64,000 nt of DNA from Rhodanobacter sp. FW104-R8 (GCF_001617365.1 NZ_LVJR01000015.1:18083-82082), one strand, 5' to 3'. Positions 25,320-33,997 are shown, counted from the first letter of the stretch. Numbers and translations are program-made. Notes: generated by a model from the letters alone, not told the origin.

Positions 25320-26216
25320 TCAGTCGAGCCGGATGCCGGCCAGCCGCTGCAAGGCCTCGGCGTACTTGGCGGCGGTGCGCGCGATCACCTCGTCCGGAAT
25401 CACCGGGCCGGGCGCGGTCTTGTTCCAGTGCTGCGTCTCCAGCCAGTCACGCACGAACTGCTTGTCGTAGCTGGGCGGGCTGATGCCCACCTTGTATTCG
25501 TCGGCAGGCCAGAAGCGCGAGGAATCCGGCGTGAGCATCTCGTCCATCACATACAGCTTGCCGTTGGCGTCGGTGCCGAACTCGAACTTGGTGTCGGCGA
25601 TGATGATGCCGCGCTCGGCCGCGTAGGCGGCGGCCCAGCGGTAGATCGCCAGGGTGGCGTCGCGCACCTGGTTGGCCAGGCCGGCGCCCACCACGCCCAC
25701 CACCGCGTCGAAGCTGACGTTCTGGTCGTGGTCGCCCACCGCGGCCTTGGTCGAGGGCGTGAAGATCGGTTCGGGCAGCCGCTGCGCCTGCTGGAGGCCG
25801 GGGGGCAGCGCGATGCCGCACAGCGAACCGCTGGCCTGGTAGTCCTTCCAGCCGGAACCGATCAGGTAGCCGCGTGCGATCGCCTCCACCGGCACCGGCT
25901 TCAGCCGCCGCGTCACCACCGCGCGTTTCTCGTACAGCTTGAGGTCGGTGCCGGGCGGCAGCACCTCGGCCAGCGGCACGTCGAGCAGGTGGTTCGGCAC
26001 CAGGTGCGCGGTCTTGCCGAACCAGAAGTTGGAGATCTGGGTGAGCATCTCGCCCTTGCCCGGGATCGGGTTGGGCAGCACCACGTCGAACGCCGACAAC
26101 CGGTCCGTGGCGACCATCAGCAGCCGATCGTCGGACAACGCGTAGACATCGCGCACCTTGCCGCGGTGGATCAGCTCGAGGCCGGGCAGGTTCGATTGCG
26201 GCAGGGTGGTGGGCAC
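25320..26216 (-). CDS. purC: Phosphoribosylaminoimidazole-succinocarboxamide synthase
   Basis: A 298-residue SAICAR synthase of the longer (yeast/Xanthomonas-like) type. Family blocks are unmistakable: [61 protein letters not shown] and [13 protein letters not shown]. It joins CAIR and aspartate with ATP in purine synthesis. No ATG is available at the family N-terminus; a GTG at 26216 (encoding [13 protein letters not shown]) matches Xanthomonas proteins, with another in-frame GTG at 26231. It is divergent from the cytochrome gene. Confidence 0.95.
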   Translation of the reverse strand: MPTTLPQSNLPGLELIHRGKVRDVYALSDDRLLMVATDRLSAFDVVLPNPIPGKGEMLTQISNFWFGKTAHLVPNHLLDVPLAEVLPPGTDLKLYEKRAVVTRRLKPVPVEAIARGYLIGSGWKDYQASGSLCGIALPPGLQQAQRLPEPIFTPSTKAAVGDHDQNVSFDAVVGVVGAGLANQVRDATLAIYRWAAAYAAERGIIIADTKFEFGTDANGKLYVMDEMLTPDSSRFWPADEYKVGISPPSYDKQFVRDWLETQHWNKTAPGPVIPDEVIARTAAKYAEALQRLAGIRLD

Positions 26217-26342
26217 GGCGGCGGGTTCCACGTGGTGGGGAAGCGCCCATTCTAGCCGCTGCGGCCGCGGCGCCGGAAACGCCGCCCGAGGAAATCCGGG
26301 GGCGCTGCTAGAATTGGCGATCCCTGGCCCCATCTGTTGCCG

Positions 26343-26657
26343 ATGCGTATTCCATTGATCGCGGCGCTCTGCCTGCTCGCCGCCCTCCCGATCCGCGCAC
26401 AGACGCCGGCACAGCCCGCCCGCCTGGGCCTGTGCGCGGCCTGTCACGGGGCCAACGGCCATGCCGGCGTGCCCGGCGTGCCGCACTTGGCCGGCCAGCG
26501 GCTGGACTACCTGCGCGACGCGCTGAAGCAGTACCGCGACGGCCGCCGCAACATGCCGGTGATGCGCGCCGCGATCGGCCCGGTCAGCGACGCCGAACTC
26601 GACGCGCTGGCGCGCTGGTACAGCGCGCAGTCGCCGCAGCCGCAGGGGAACCCATGA
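26343..26657 (+). CDS. Small periplasmic c-type cytochrome
   Basis: A 104-residue class I cytochrome: signal peptide [20 protein letters not shown], the heme-attachment motif CAACH near residue 33, [11 protein letters not shown], and a distal Met in RRNMPVMR. It would carry electrons in the periplasm. Its stop overlaps the start of the DjlA-like gene (ATGA), so the two are translated together. An in-frame TTG six bases upstream is less likely as a start. Confidence 0.88.
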   Translation: MRIPLIAALCLLAALPIRAQTPAQPARLGLCAACHGANGHAGVPGVPHLAGQRLDYLRDALKQYRDGRRNMPVMRAAIGPVSDAELDALARWYSAQSPQPQGNP

Positions 26658-27463
26658 GTTATACCTATACGCTGTGGTTCGCGTTCTTCGGCCTGATCAT
26701 CGGGCACTTGCCCGGCGCCATCACCGGCGCGGTGATCGGCTTCATCTTCGACAACATGCGCTACAGCCAGCGCAAGAACGCCACGCCGGAAGCCGGCGGC
26801 TTCGTCGGCCCGCTGTTCACCCTGCTCGGTGCGGTGGCGAAGTCCGACGGGCGCGTGTCGGAGCAGGAGATCGCGGTTGCCGAACGCCTGATGACGCGGA
26901 TGAACCTGGACGCCGAGCTGCGCAAGCAGGCGGTGGCCAGCTTCAACGCCGGCAAGCAGCCGGAGTTCGACGTCACCCAGACCATCGCCGCGCTGCGCAA
27001 CTGGGTCGGCCTGCGCCGCGACCACGCGTTCCCGGTGCTCGACGTGGTGATCGAGACGGTGTTGGCCGAGGGCAACCCGCCGCCGGAGAAGATGGCGATC
27101 CTGCGCCAGCTGGCGTTCGCGCTGCGGATCAGCGACATGGAGCTGATGGCGCTGATGGCGATGAAGGGCTACGCGTGGAACGCCGGCCCCGGCGGATCGC
27201 GCGGCTACGGCCAAGCCTACGGCACCGGCGGCTACGTGCCGCCGCAGCGCGCCGCGCAGGGGCCGGATCCGTACGCGGTGCTCGGCATCGACCGCAACGC
27301 CGACGACCGCGCGGTGAAGCGCGCCTACCGCAAGCTGATCTCCGAACACCACCCCGACCGCCTCGGCGACCTGCCCGAGGACATGCGCAAGCGCGCCGAG
27401 GCGCGCGCCAGCGAGATCAACGCCGCGTACGACCGGATCAAGGAAGCCCGCGGCTTCAAGTAG
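26654..27463 (+). CDS. djlA: DjlA-like membrane-anchored J-domain co-chaperone
   Basis: A 269-residue protein with an N-terminal glycine-rich transmembrane segment ([20 protein letters not shown]), a TerB-like helical domain (about 50-165; [21 protein letters not shown]), a Gly/Tyr-rich linker, and a C-terminal J domain (about 200-265) with HHPDRL containing the HPD that activates DnaK ATPase. This is the DjlA architecture. GGGGAA precedes the ATG. The stop codon TAG is formed by the first bases of a REP element. Confidence 0.88.
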   Translation: MSYTYTLWFAFFGLIIGHLPGAITGAVIGFIFDNMRYSQRKNATPEAGGFVGPLFTLLGAVAKSDGRVSEQEIAVAERLMTRMNLDAELRKQAVASFNAGKQPEFDVTQTIAALRNWVGLRRDHAFPVLDVVIETVLAEGNPPPEKMAILRQLAFALRISDMELMALMAMKGYAWNAGPGGSRGYGQAYGTGGYVPPQRAAQGPDPYAVLGIDRNADDRAVKRAYRKLISEHHPDRLGDLPEDMRKRAEARASEINAAYDRIKEARGFK

Positions 27464-27532
27464 GAGCCCGCTGGCGGGCGATGCTCCTGCTCTGATGCGA
27501 CCCGAGGAGCATCACCCGCCAGCGGGCTCCTA
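27461..27532. repeat. REP-like palindromic element 1 (TAGGAGCCCGC family)
   Basis: The left arm TAGGAGCCCGCTGGCGGGCG continues to 27487 and its inverse occupies 27506-27532, around an 18-bp spacer. The arms are near-perfect complements. It begins exactly at the stop codon of the DjlA-like gene and ends 32 bp before rpe. The same element occurs at 35.9, 36.8 and 50.6 kb. Confidence 0.85.
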
Positions 27533-27564
27533 CAATAGGCACATTCGACCTTTTGGTATCAGCC

Positions 27565-28233
27565 ATGCCCAAGCAAGCTCCCGTCATTGCCCCCTCCATC
27601 CTCGCCGCCGATTTCGCCCGGCTCGGCGAGGACACCGCCGCGGCGCTCGCCGCCGGCGCCGACTGGGTGCACTTCGACGTGATGGACAACCATTACGTGC
27701 CGAACCTCACGATCGGCCCGATGGTGCTGCAGTCGCTGCGCAAGTACGGCATCACCGCGCCGGTCGACGTGCATCTGATGGTGAAGCCGGTCGACCGCAT
27801 CGTGCCGGACTTTGCCAAGGCCGGCGCCAGCCTGATCAGCTTCCATCCGGAGGCGAGCGAGCACATCGACCGCACGCTGGGTCTGATCAGGGAGTCGGGC
27901 TGCCAGGCCGGGCTGGTGTTCAACCCGGCCACGCCGCTGGACTATCTCGACTACGTGATGGACAAGCTCGACCTGATCCTGATCATGTCGGTCAACCCCG
28001 GCTTCGGCGGCCAGAAATTCATTCCCGGCGCGCTGGAGAAGCTGCGCCAGGCGCGCGCGCGCATCGATGCCAGTGGCCGCGCGATCCGGCTGGAGATCGA
28101 CGGTGGCGTCACCGCCGACAACATCGGCGCGATCGCCGCGGCCGGCGCCGACACCTTCGTCGCCGGTTCCGCGATCTTCCACGCGAAGGATTACCGCGCC
28201 GAAATCGCCGCCATGCGCAAGGCGATTGGATAG
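27565..28233 (+). CDS. rpe: Ribulose-phosphate 3-epimerase
   Basis: A 222-residue TIM-barrel epimerase: [41 protein letters not shown] (metal His/Asp), [25 protein letters not shown] and [11 protein letters not shown] are all canonical. It interconverts ribulose-5-P and xylulose-5-P in the pentose phosphate pathway. An in-frame TTG at 27553 exists, but the ATG at 27565 matches the family start. The last ~30 bp of the gene are repeated in tandem behind the stop. Confidence 0.95.
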   Translation: MPKQAPVIAPSILAADFARLGEDTAAALAAGADWVHFDVMDNHYVPNLTIGPMVLQSLRKYGITAPVDVHLMVKPVDRIVPDFAKAGASLISFHPEASEHIDRTLGLIRESGCQAGLVFNPATPLDYLDYVMDKLDLILIMSVNPGFGGQKFIPGALEKLRQARARIDASGRAIRLEIDGGVTADNIGAIAAAGADTFVAGSAIFHAKDYRAEIAAMRKAIG

Positions 28234-28322
28234 GCAATCCCGCCGCCATGCGCAAGGCGATTGGATAGGCAATCCCGCCGCCATGCGCAAGGCGATTGGC
28301 TAGGCAAGCCCGCCGCCGTGCG
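28201..28322. repeat. Tandem repeat copied from the 3' end of rpe
   Basis: A 35-bp unit (GCAATCCCGCCGCCATGCGC followed by AAGGCGATTGGATAG) occurs complete at 28234-28268 and 28269-28303, in slightly different form as the rpe C-terminus (28201-28233), and as a partial fourth copy to about 28322. Each copy re-creates the codons MRKAI-G/stop. It looks like slippage or unequal exchange at the gene end. Confidence 0.85.
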
Positions 28323-28339
28323 ACCGGCCGGTCGCGCAC

Positions 28340-28530
28340 ATAAAAATCCCGACGCAGCGGGGGCTGCGCCGGGACAAACGTCGTCGTGGACGTGAGAGGG
28401 AACACCATTGATTGGTGTGCCGGCACGACCGCTTTACAGGGGAGAGTCGACTGCCGTGCCGGCACGTTCCACGGCAAGAGGAACGGTACCAATCAGTAAT
28501 ACTGACCGGGGTGGTCCGGTTTGGTTCCCG
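28340..28530 (-). ncRNA. Candidate structured RNA of about 190 nt ending in an intrinsic terminator
   Basis: Read leftward, the segment can close several nested helices: GTTCCC (28524-28529) with GGGAAC (28398-28403), ACCAATCA (28488-28495) with TGATTGGT (28409-28416), two copies of GTGCCGGCAC (28456-28465, 28417-28426) that can pair with each other, and an internal CGTTCC/GGAACG hairpin (28465-28485). It ends at the terminator at 28342-28374. No protein-like frame is evident. A CATAAT box (28536-28541) could be the -10, with only a weak -35. It could instead be a leader or 3' region; no known RNA family was recognised. Confidence 0.4.
28342..28374 (-). terminator. Intrinsic terminator of the leftward RNA
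   Basis: In the leftward reading, TCCCGGCGCAGC pairs with GCTGCGTCGGGA and is followed at once by TTTTT. The orientation of the T-run shows that it serves a leftward transcript, not rpe. Confidence 0.65.
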
Positions 28531-28578
28531 GCGGAATTATGAACGGGCGCAAGCCGCAGCCTGTCCGGTCCAGGGCCG

Positions 28579-28603
28579 AAAAAATCCCCTCGCGGGGAGG
28601 GGA
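28579..28603 (-). terminator. Intrinsic terminator downstream of the miniprotein pair
   Basis: Leftward, TCCCCTC and GAGGGGA form a stem (28585-28591 with 28597-28603) followed by six T residues (28579-28584). It lies about 40 bp after the stop of the second miniprotein gene and supports a real leftward transcription unit there. Confidence 0.65.
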
Positions 28604-28641
28604 AAGGAACCACCATGTCGGACGGAATGGGAGGCGCGGCG

Positions 28642-28773
28642 CTACAGGGGCTGCCAGTCGGGGTCGGGGTCGTCCTGCCCCGCGCCCGGCGCGGTTCCCT
28701 TCGCGCCGGGCGCAACGCGGCCTTCCACGGCAAACCGGTCGAGCGAATTCGGGTCGGGACGGAGCGGGTCCAT
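28642..28773 (-). CDS. Hydrophilic 43-residue miniprotein
   Basis: A short frame from an ATG at 28773, MDPLRPDPNSLDRFAVEGRV at its start and rich in Pro, Asp and Gly, ending in QPL. It starts 11 bp after the stop of the membrane miniprotein gene and is followed about 40 bp later by an intrinsic terminator in the same direction. A GAGGTGG lies 6-12 bases before the ATG, inside the region after the upstream stop. Function unknown; the transcription-unit layout is the main argument that it is real. Confidence 0.5.
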   Translation of the reverse strand: MDPLRPDPNSLDRFAVEGRVAPGAKGTAPGAGQDDPDPDWQPL

Positions 28774-28784
28774 TGGCGTCCACC

Positions 28785-28901
28785 TCACAGGCTGAGCAGC
28801 AGGGCAAGCAGCAGGGCGCCCAGCGCCAGGGCCACCCGCAGCGGCTCGAAGCCGCGCAGTTCGGCGTTGGGGTCGCGTTCGGTGGATTCGGTTCTGGGCA
28901 T
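28785..28901 (-). CDS. 38-residue single-helix membrane miniprotein
   Basis: The frame from the ATG at 28901 gives a charged N-terminus (MPRTESTERDPNAELRGFEP) followed by one hydrophobic helix, VALALGALLLALLLSL, to the stop. This is the layout of a small N-in tail-anchored inner-membrane protein. It precedes the hydrophilic miniprotein by 11 bp, and both read toward the terminator at 28579-28603. No family is recognised. It is divergent from the two-component operon at 29080. Confidence 0.5.
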   Translation of the reverse strand: MPRTESTERDPNAELRGFEPLRVALALGALLLALLLSL

Positions 28902-29031
28902 CGCGGCATTCCCGGTCGGCTACCTGGGGCCTATCAAACCGCCGGCACGGGCGCTGGCGCCGGCGCAATCGGGCCGGCCGGCTGCCGGCATGTGGCAAAA
29001 CGCGGGCAAGCGCGCCGCGCGGCTTGCGCGC

Positions 29032-29044
29032 ATGCGATTCGCAT
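29032..29044. promoter_or_regulatory. Palindrome upstream of the response-regulator operon
   Basis: ATGCGA-T-TCGCAT is a perfect 13-bp inverted repeat 36 bp before the regulator start and between two divergent units. It could be an operator for the regulator encoded next to it; this is inference only. Confidence 0.3.
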
Positions 29045-29079
29045 AGCACGCTGCGCGCACCGTCATCAGGGAGTGCGCC

Positions 29080-29769
29080 ATGGGCCGCAGCATTGCCATC
29101 GTCGAGGACGAACCGCTGATCCGCGCCAACTACGTCGAGGCGCTGAACCGCTTCGGCTACGACGCGCGCGGCTACGGTTCGCGGCAGGAGGCGTCCGGCG
29201 CGTTCGCGATGCGCCTGCCGGAGCTGGTGATCATCGACATCGGCCTGGGCGACGAGCCGGAGGGTGGTTTCGACCTGTGCCGCGAGCTGCGCGCGAAGTC
29301 GGCGACGCTGCCGATCATCTTCCTCACCGCGCGCGACTCGGATTTCGACGTGATCTCCGGCCTGCGCCTGGGCGCCGACGACTACCTCAGCAAGGACACC
29401 AGCCTGCACCAGCTCGCCGCGCGCATCGCCGCGCTGTTCCGCCGCATCGAATCGCTGAAGGTGCCGGCCAGCAGCGAGACGGTGATCGAGCACGGCCCGC
29501 TGAAGCTGGAGTCCGAGCGCATGCGCATCACCTGGAACGGCGAGGAGATCCCGCTCACCGTCACCGAGTTCTGGATGGTGCACACGCTGATCCGCTTCCC
29601 GGGGCACGTGAAGAACCGCGACCAGCTGATGCGCGAGGCCGAACTGGTAGTGGACGACGCCACCATCACCTCGCACATCAAGCGCATCCGCAAGAAGTTC
29701 ATCGCGGTGGCGCCGGAGTTCGACGCGATCGAGACGGTGCACGGTGTGGGCTACCGGTGGAAGCCGTGA
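29080..29769 (+). CDS. OmpR-type response regulator resembling the dedicated-sortase regulator family (PdsR)
   Basis: A 229-residue regulator: receiver domain (about 1-120) with Asp10-Glu11 acidic pocket, phospho-acceptor Asp53 (IIDIGLGDE), Thr in FLTARD and Lys in YLSKD; winged-helix DNA-binding domain (about 135-229; EEIPLTVTEFWMVHTL, ITSHIKRIRKKF, GVGYRW). The wording of receiver and effector domains resembles the PdsR family seen beside proteobacterial sortases, but no sortase gene is present here. It is the first gene of a three-gene operon with a secreted protein and a sensor kinase. Confidence 0.82.
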   Translation: MGRSIAIVEDEPLIRANYVEALNRFGYDARGYGSRQEASGAFAMRLPELVIIDIGLGDEPEGGFDLCRELRAKSATLPIIFLTARDSDFDVISGLRLGADDYLSKDTSLHQLAARIAALFRRIESLKVPASSETVIEHGPLKLESERMRITWNGEEIPLTVTEFWMVHTLIRFPGHVKNRDQLMREAELVVDDATITSHIKRIRKKFIAVAPEFDAIETVHGVGYRWKP

Positions 29770-30344
29770 GCTTGCGCATCGGGTTGACGTTGGCGCTGTG
29801 CGCGTTCGCCGCGCTGGCGCAGGCCGCCGGCAAGGACGACGGCGTGCTGGCGCGCGGCGCCCGCGACGGCAATGCGCCGGCCTGGGCGATCAGCGCCGCC
29901 ACGCCGGCCGGCTGGACGCGCGACTGCTGCACCTATGCGCGTGCGATCGGCGTCAACGCCGTGCTGTACCAGGGCGAATGGAGCGGCAAGCCGCAGCGGG
30001 TGATGGTGCTCAACGTGTGGCCGCGCCAGCTGCCCGCCCTGGCCGACGAGGTGCAGGCCGACCACCAGCGCTACCTGCAGCACGACCCGGCCGGCAAGGT
30101 GTCCGGCTTCGCCGTGCGGCATCCGGCCATGCCGTGCGAGGCCTCGGTCTACCAGGGCAGCGACCATGTCGACGACGTGCTGGTGTTCTGCGATCCGGGC
30201 GCGGCCAGCGGCGTGCGGCTGAGCTGGTCGATGGCGTTCGACGACGCCGACTCGTCGCGCCGCGCGCTGCTCGACGACTTCATGCGCGTGGTGGTGGCCT
30301 CGCGCTGGGCAAAGGACGCCGCCGCGCCCGCGCATGGCCGCTGA
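29766..30344 (+). CDS. Small secreted protein between regulator and sensor kinase genes
   Basis: A 192-residue exported protein of unknown family: GTG start overlapping the regulator stop (GTGA), signal peptide MSLRIGLTLALCAFAALAQA, four Cys (DCCTYA, MPCEAS, VFCDPG) that could form disulfides in the periplasm, and no membrane segment after the signal. Its position inside a two-component operon suggests that it helps sense or modifies the signal perceived by the periplasmic domain of the kinase. No function can be assigned. Confidence 0.7.
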   Translation: MSLRIGLTLALCAFAALAQAAGKDDGVLARGARDGNAPAWAISAATPAGWTRDCCTYARAIGVNAVLYQGEWSGKPQRVMVLNVWPRQLPALADEVQADHQRYLQHDPAGKVSGFAVRHPAMPCEASVYQGSDHVDDVLVFCDPGAASGVRLSWSMAFDDADSSRRALLDDFMRVVVASRWAKDAAAPAHGR

Positions 30345-30356
30345 GCGCCGGCCCCG

Positions 30357-32369
30357 ATGACGCTGCGCCGCAAGCTGCTGCTGGTCGCGCTGTGCACGCT
30401 GGCGTTGCCGGTGGCCGGCTGGCTGTACGTGCGGCAGATGGAAACGCTGCTGCGCGAAGGGCAGTCGCAGGCGCTGCTGGCGTCGGCGAATGCGGTGGCG
30501 CGCAGCCTGGTGGTGACCGGCGCAGTGGCGCCGGAATCCGCCGGCCCCGGCTGGTACGTGCAGCAGGCACCGAACCCGATCACCGTGGACGGCTACGGTG
30601 ACGACTGGGCGCCGCTGACGCCGTGGAGCCAGCCGCTGGGCTCGCGCGGCAAGCTGCTGCTGGCCGCGGACGACGATTGGCTGTACCTGTACGCCGACGT
30701 GCGCGCCACCCGGCGCAGCCGCGCCGATGCGGACGATGCGGGTGCGCTGGCGGCCGATCACCTGATCCTTGCGCTGGGCGACGCGAACGGCCAACGCCGC
30801 TACCTGCTGGCCAGCGCGGCGCCGGGGCCGTTCGCCGCGCGGCCGCTGGATCCGCCGGTCGACGGTCTGCCGGAGACGATCGCCGCGCAATGGCAGGAGG
30901 ACGGCAGCGGTTACCGGGTCGAGCTGCGCCTGCCGCGCGATCTCCATCTGCATGCGCTCGGCGTCGGCGTGTACGACGCGGCCGCCGGTGGCGACCGGAT
31001 GGCCGCCGACACGCGGCCCCTGCTCGGCTATTCGGACAAGCTCGCCGGCGAGCTGGCGCAGCTGGTGCCCGATCGCGTACAGGCGCGCGTGCTGGCGTCG
31101 CGGGGCTGGCTGCTGGCGCGCAGCGGCCGCCTGAACACGGCGCCCGGCAGCGACGGCCAGCCGGGCTGGTTCGCCGCGCTGGTCTACCGCTCGCTGCTGG
31201 CGACACGGCTGGAGGATGCCGGCCTGTGGTCGCAGGACGTGCCGCGGCTGGACACCCGCGAAGTGGCCGAGGCGGGCGCCGGCAAGCCGGTATCGGTATG
31301 GCGCAGCGGCGAGGAACGCGGCAGCGTGGTGCTGGCCGCCGCGGTGCCGATCGGGCACGCCGGCCGGATCGACGGCGTGCTGCTGCTGGAGCAGGCCAGC
31401 CGCACGGTGCCGCTGCTGGCCAACCGCGCGCTGTTCGGCCTGCTGCTGACCAGCTTCGGCGTGTTGCTGGTGGCCGGCGGCATCCTGCTCGCGTTCGCCA
31501 CCCGGCTCAGCCTCCGGCTGGGCCGCCTGCGCAACGCGGCCGAACGCGCGCAGCTCAACGATGGGCGTCTGGACGGCTCGTTCGAGCACGGCAAGTTCCC
31601 GATGACCGACGCGCCCGACGAGATCGGCGACCTGGCGCGCAGCTTCGAGCGGCTGTTCGAGGTGGTCGGCAGCTACACCGACTACCTGCGCACGCTGGCC
31701 TCGAAGCTCTCGCACGAACTCAACACGCCGCTGGCGATCGTGAAGTCGTCACTGGACAATCTCGAGCATGCCGCATTGCCGGCCGAGGCGCAGCCGTACC
31801 TGGCGCGTGCCCGTGACGGCGTGGCGCGGCTGGGCGCGCTGGTGCGCGCGATGAGCGAGTCGAGCCGGATGGAGCGCTCGATCCTGGCCGCCGAACCCGA
31901 GGACGTGGACCTGCGCGACGTGGTGCGCGGCTGCGCCGAAGCCTACCGGCCGCTGGTCGGCGCACGCCGGCTCGACTGCACGCTGCCCGACGTGCCGCTG
32001 TACCTGCACGGCGCGCCCGAACTGATCGCGCAGGCGCTGGACAAGCTGCTCGACAACGCGCTGTCGTTCACCCCGCCTGACGGCTGGCTGCGACTTACCT
32101 TGCGCAGCACGCCGGACGGCGCCGAGATCGAGCTGGCCAACCAGGGCCCGCTGCTGCCCGTGGCGATGCAGGGCCGGCTGTTCGACTCGCTGGTCAGCCT
32201 GCGCGACAAGGCCACCCCCGGCGACGCCCCGCACCTGGGCCTGGGCCTGTACGTGGTGCGGCTGGTCGCCGAACGCCACGGCGGCGTGGCCAGCGCGCGC
32301 AACCTCGACGACGGCAGCGGCGTGGCGTTCTCGCTGCGCCTGCGCGGCATGCCGCGCCAGCGGCTCTGA
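30357..32369 (+). CDS. Membrane sensor histidine kinase with periplasmic CBM9-like domain (PdsS-like)
   Basis: A 670-residue sensor kinase. After TM1 (about 5-25) there is a large periplasmic part in which residues about 65-230 (ITVDGYGDDWAPLTPW, LLLAADDDWLYLYADVRAT) resemble the CBM9-like sandwich of the dedicated-sortase kinases. TM2 lies at about 350-375, then HAMP, a HisKA domain with His453 (KLSHELNTPLA) and a HATPase domain (DKLLDNALSFTP, LGLGLYVVRLVAERHGG). It probably reports a cell-envelope or glycan signal to the co-encoded regulator. There is a 12-bp gap from the secreted-protein gene. Confidence 0.82.
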   Translation: MTLRRKLLLVALCTLALPVAGWLYVRQMETLLREGQSQALLASANAVARSLVVTGAVAPESAGPGWYVQQAPNPITVDGYGDDWAPLTPWSQPLGSRGKLLLAADDDWLYLYADVRATRRSRADADDAGALAADHLILALGDANGQRRYLLASAAPGPFAARPLDPPVDGLPETIAAQWQEDGSGYRVELRLPRDLHLHALGVGVYDAAAGGDRMAADTRPLLGYSDKLAGELAQLVPDRVQARVLASRGWLLARSGRLNTAPGSDGQPGWFAALVYRSLLATRLEDAGLWSQDVPRLDTREVAEAGAGKPVSVWRSGEERGSVVLAAAVPIGHAGRIDGVLLLEQASRTVPLLANRALFGLLLTSFGVLLVAGGILLAFATRLSLRLGRLRNAAERAQLNDGRLDGSFEHGKFPMTDAPDEIGDLARSFERLFEVVGSYTDYLRTLASKLSHELNTPLAIVKSSLDNLEHAALPAEAQPYLARARDGVARLGALVRAMSESSRMERSILAAEPEDVDLRDVVRGCAEAYRPLVGARRLDCTLPDVPLYLHGAPELIAQALDKLLDNALSFTPPDGWLRLTLRSTPDGAEIELANQGPLLPVAMQGRLFDSLVSLRDKATPGDAPHLGLGLYVVRLVAERHGGVASARNLDDGSGVAFSLRLRGMPRQRL

Positions 32370-32521
32370 TATTCCTCTCCTCCGGCGCAGTCGGGGAAGA
32401 GGGCTGTGACCGGAGGGAATCCCTTGTGGAGGGTGAGGGGCGCTTTGGCTCTGGACGTCCATACCCGCGCGGCTCCAGCCTGCTATCTTGGGCAGCCCGT
32501 TCCCGTACAGATGGCTTATCC

Positions 32522-33997
32522 GTGATCTCCCTAGACGAATTCGACGCGCTGGTTGCCCAGGGGCATACGCGCATCCCGCTGGTGCGCGAGGTGTTTTCCG
32601 ATCTCGACACGCCGCTGTCGGTGTACCTGAAGCTGGCCGACGGCCCGTACACCTTCCTGTTCGAATCGGTCGAGGGCGGCGCCACCTGGGGGCGCTATTC
32701 GATCATCGGGCTGCCGGCGAAGCGCGTATACCGCTTGCGCGGGCATGAGCTGGAAGTGGAGGACTCCGGCGAGGTCACCGAGCGCCGCCATCTGGACGAC
32801 CCGCTCGCGGAAGTCGAAAAGCTGCGCGCGCAGTACGACGTGCCGCGGCTGCCGCAGCTGCCCGCATTCAGCGGCGGCCTGGTCGGCTATTTCGGTTTCG
32901 AGACGATCGGCTACATCGAGCCGCGGCTGGCGCGGTGGGACCGCTTTGATGAGCTGGGCACGCCCGACGTGCTGCTGATGCTGGCCGAGGAAGTGGCGGT
33001 GTTCGACAACCTCAAGGGCCGGCTGTACCTGATCGTGCATGCGGACCCCGCGCAGCCGCAGGCCTACGCCGCGGCGCAGCGCCGGCTCGACGCGCTGGTC
33101 TACCGGCTGCGCCAGGGCGGCGCCTCATACCCGCAGCTGACCCAGTCGATCGCGCTGGACGAGAGTGACTTCAAATCCTCGTTCACGAAGGACGAGTTCG
33201 AGGCGATGGTGGAGAAGGCGAAGGAATACATCCGCGCCGGCGACATCTTCCAGGTGGTGCCGTCGCAGCGCTTGAGCGTGCGCTTCAACGCGCGGCCGGT
33301 GGACGTGTACCGCGCGCTGCGCGCGCTGAACCCGTCGCCGTACATGTACTTCGTCGACCTCGGCGAAACGCAGATCGTGGGTTCCTCGCCGGAGATCCTG
33401 GCGCGGCTGAAGGACGGCAAGGTGGTGGTGCGCCCGCTGGCCGGCACGCGCAAGCGCGGCGCCACGGAAGAAGAAGACCAGGCATTGGAAGCCGAGCTGC
33501 TGGCCGACCCGAAGGAGCGCGCCGAACATGTGATGCTGATCGACCTGGGCCGCAACGACCTGGGCCGGATCAGCGAGACCGGCAGCGTGGAAGTGAGCGA
33601 CTCGTTCGCGATCGAGCGCTACTCGCACGTGATGCACATCGTCTCGCAGGTGCAGGGCACCGTGCGCGAAGGGCTCGGCTACATGGACGTGCTGAAGGCT
33701 ACGTTTCCGGCCGGCACGCTCAGCGGCGCACCCAAGGTGCGCGCGCTGGAGATCATCCAGGAGCTGGAGCCGGCCAAGCGCAACATCTACGGCGGCGCGA
33801 TCGGCTGGATAGGCTGGTGGGGCGACGCCGACACCGCCATCGCCATCCGCACCGCGGTGATCCACGGCGGCCGCCTGCACGTACAAGCCGGCGCCGGCAT
33901 CGTGTTCGACTCCGACCCCGCCGCCGAGTGGGAAGAGACGATGAACAAGGGCCGCGCGCTGTTCCGCGCGGTGGCGCAGGCGGCGAAGGGGTTGTGA
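32522..33997 (+). CDS. trpE: Anthranilate synthase component I
   Basis: A 491-residue chorismate-binding enzyme: N-terminal lid domain (DTPLSVYLKLADGPYTFLFESVEG) and catalytic domain with GDIFQVVPSQRLS, RPLAGTRKRG, LIDLGRNDLGR, ERYSHVMHIVSQVQG and FPAGTLSGAPKVRA. It makes anthranilate from chorismate with ammonia supplied by TrpG. The GTG at 32522 matches the family N-terminus, although no strong Shine-Dalgarno is seen. trpG is not adjacent: the next gene is convergent, so the trp genes are split here. Confidence 0.95.
   Translation: MISLDEFDALVAQGHTRIPLVREVFSDLDTPLSVYLKLADGPYTFLFESVEGGATWGRYSIIGLPAKRVYRLRGHELEVEDSGEVTERRHLDDPLAEVEKLRAQYDVPRLPQLPAFSGGLVGYFGFETIGYIEPRLARWDRFDELGTPDVLLMLAEEVAVFDNLKGRLYLIVHADPAQPQAYAAAQRRLDALVYRLRQGGASYPQLTQSIALDESDFKSSFTKDEFEAMVEKAKEYIRAGDIFQVVPSQRLSVRFNARPVDVYRALRALNPSPYMYFVDLGETQIVGSSPEILARLKDGKVVVRPLAGTRKRGATEEEDQALEAELLADPKERAEHVMLIDLGRNDLGRISETGSVEVSDSFAIERYSHVMHIVSQVQGTVREGLGYMDVLKATFPAGTLSGAPKVRALEIIQELEPAKRNIYGGAIGWIGWWGDADTAIAIRTAVIHGGRLHVQAGAGIVFDSDPAAEWEETMNKGRALFRAVAQAAKGL

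Noticed and set aside
28201..28322. CRISPR-like array of 35-bp repeats
   Set aside because: The copies are directly adjacent without unique spacers, and the unit derives from the rpe coding end. It is a tandem duplication.
28347..28374. Hairpin considered as the rpe terminator
   Set aside because: The T-run is on the minus-strand side of the stem, so it ends a leftward transcript. For rpe it would at most be a hairpin without a U-tract.
28493..28909. A 138-codon minus-strand frame spanning the two miniprotein genes
   Set aside because: Its composition is Pro/Arg/Cys-rich without structure, whereas the two shorter frames have a clear membrane helix and sensible spacing and terminator.
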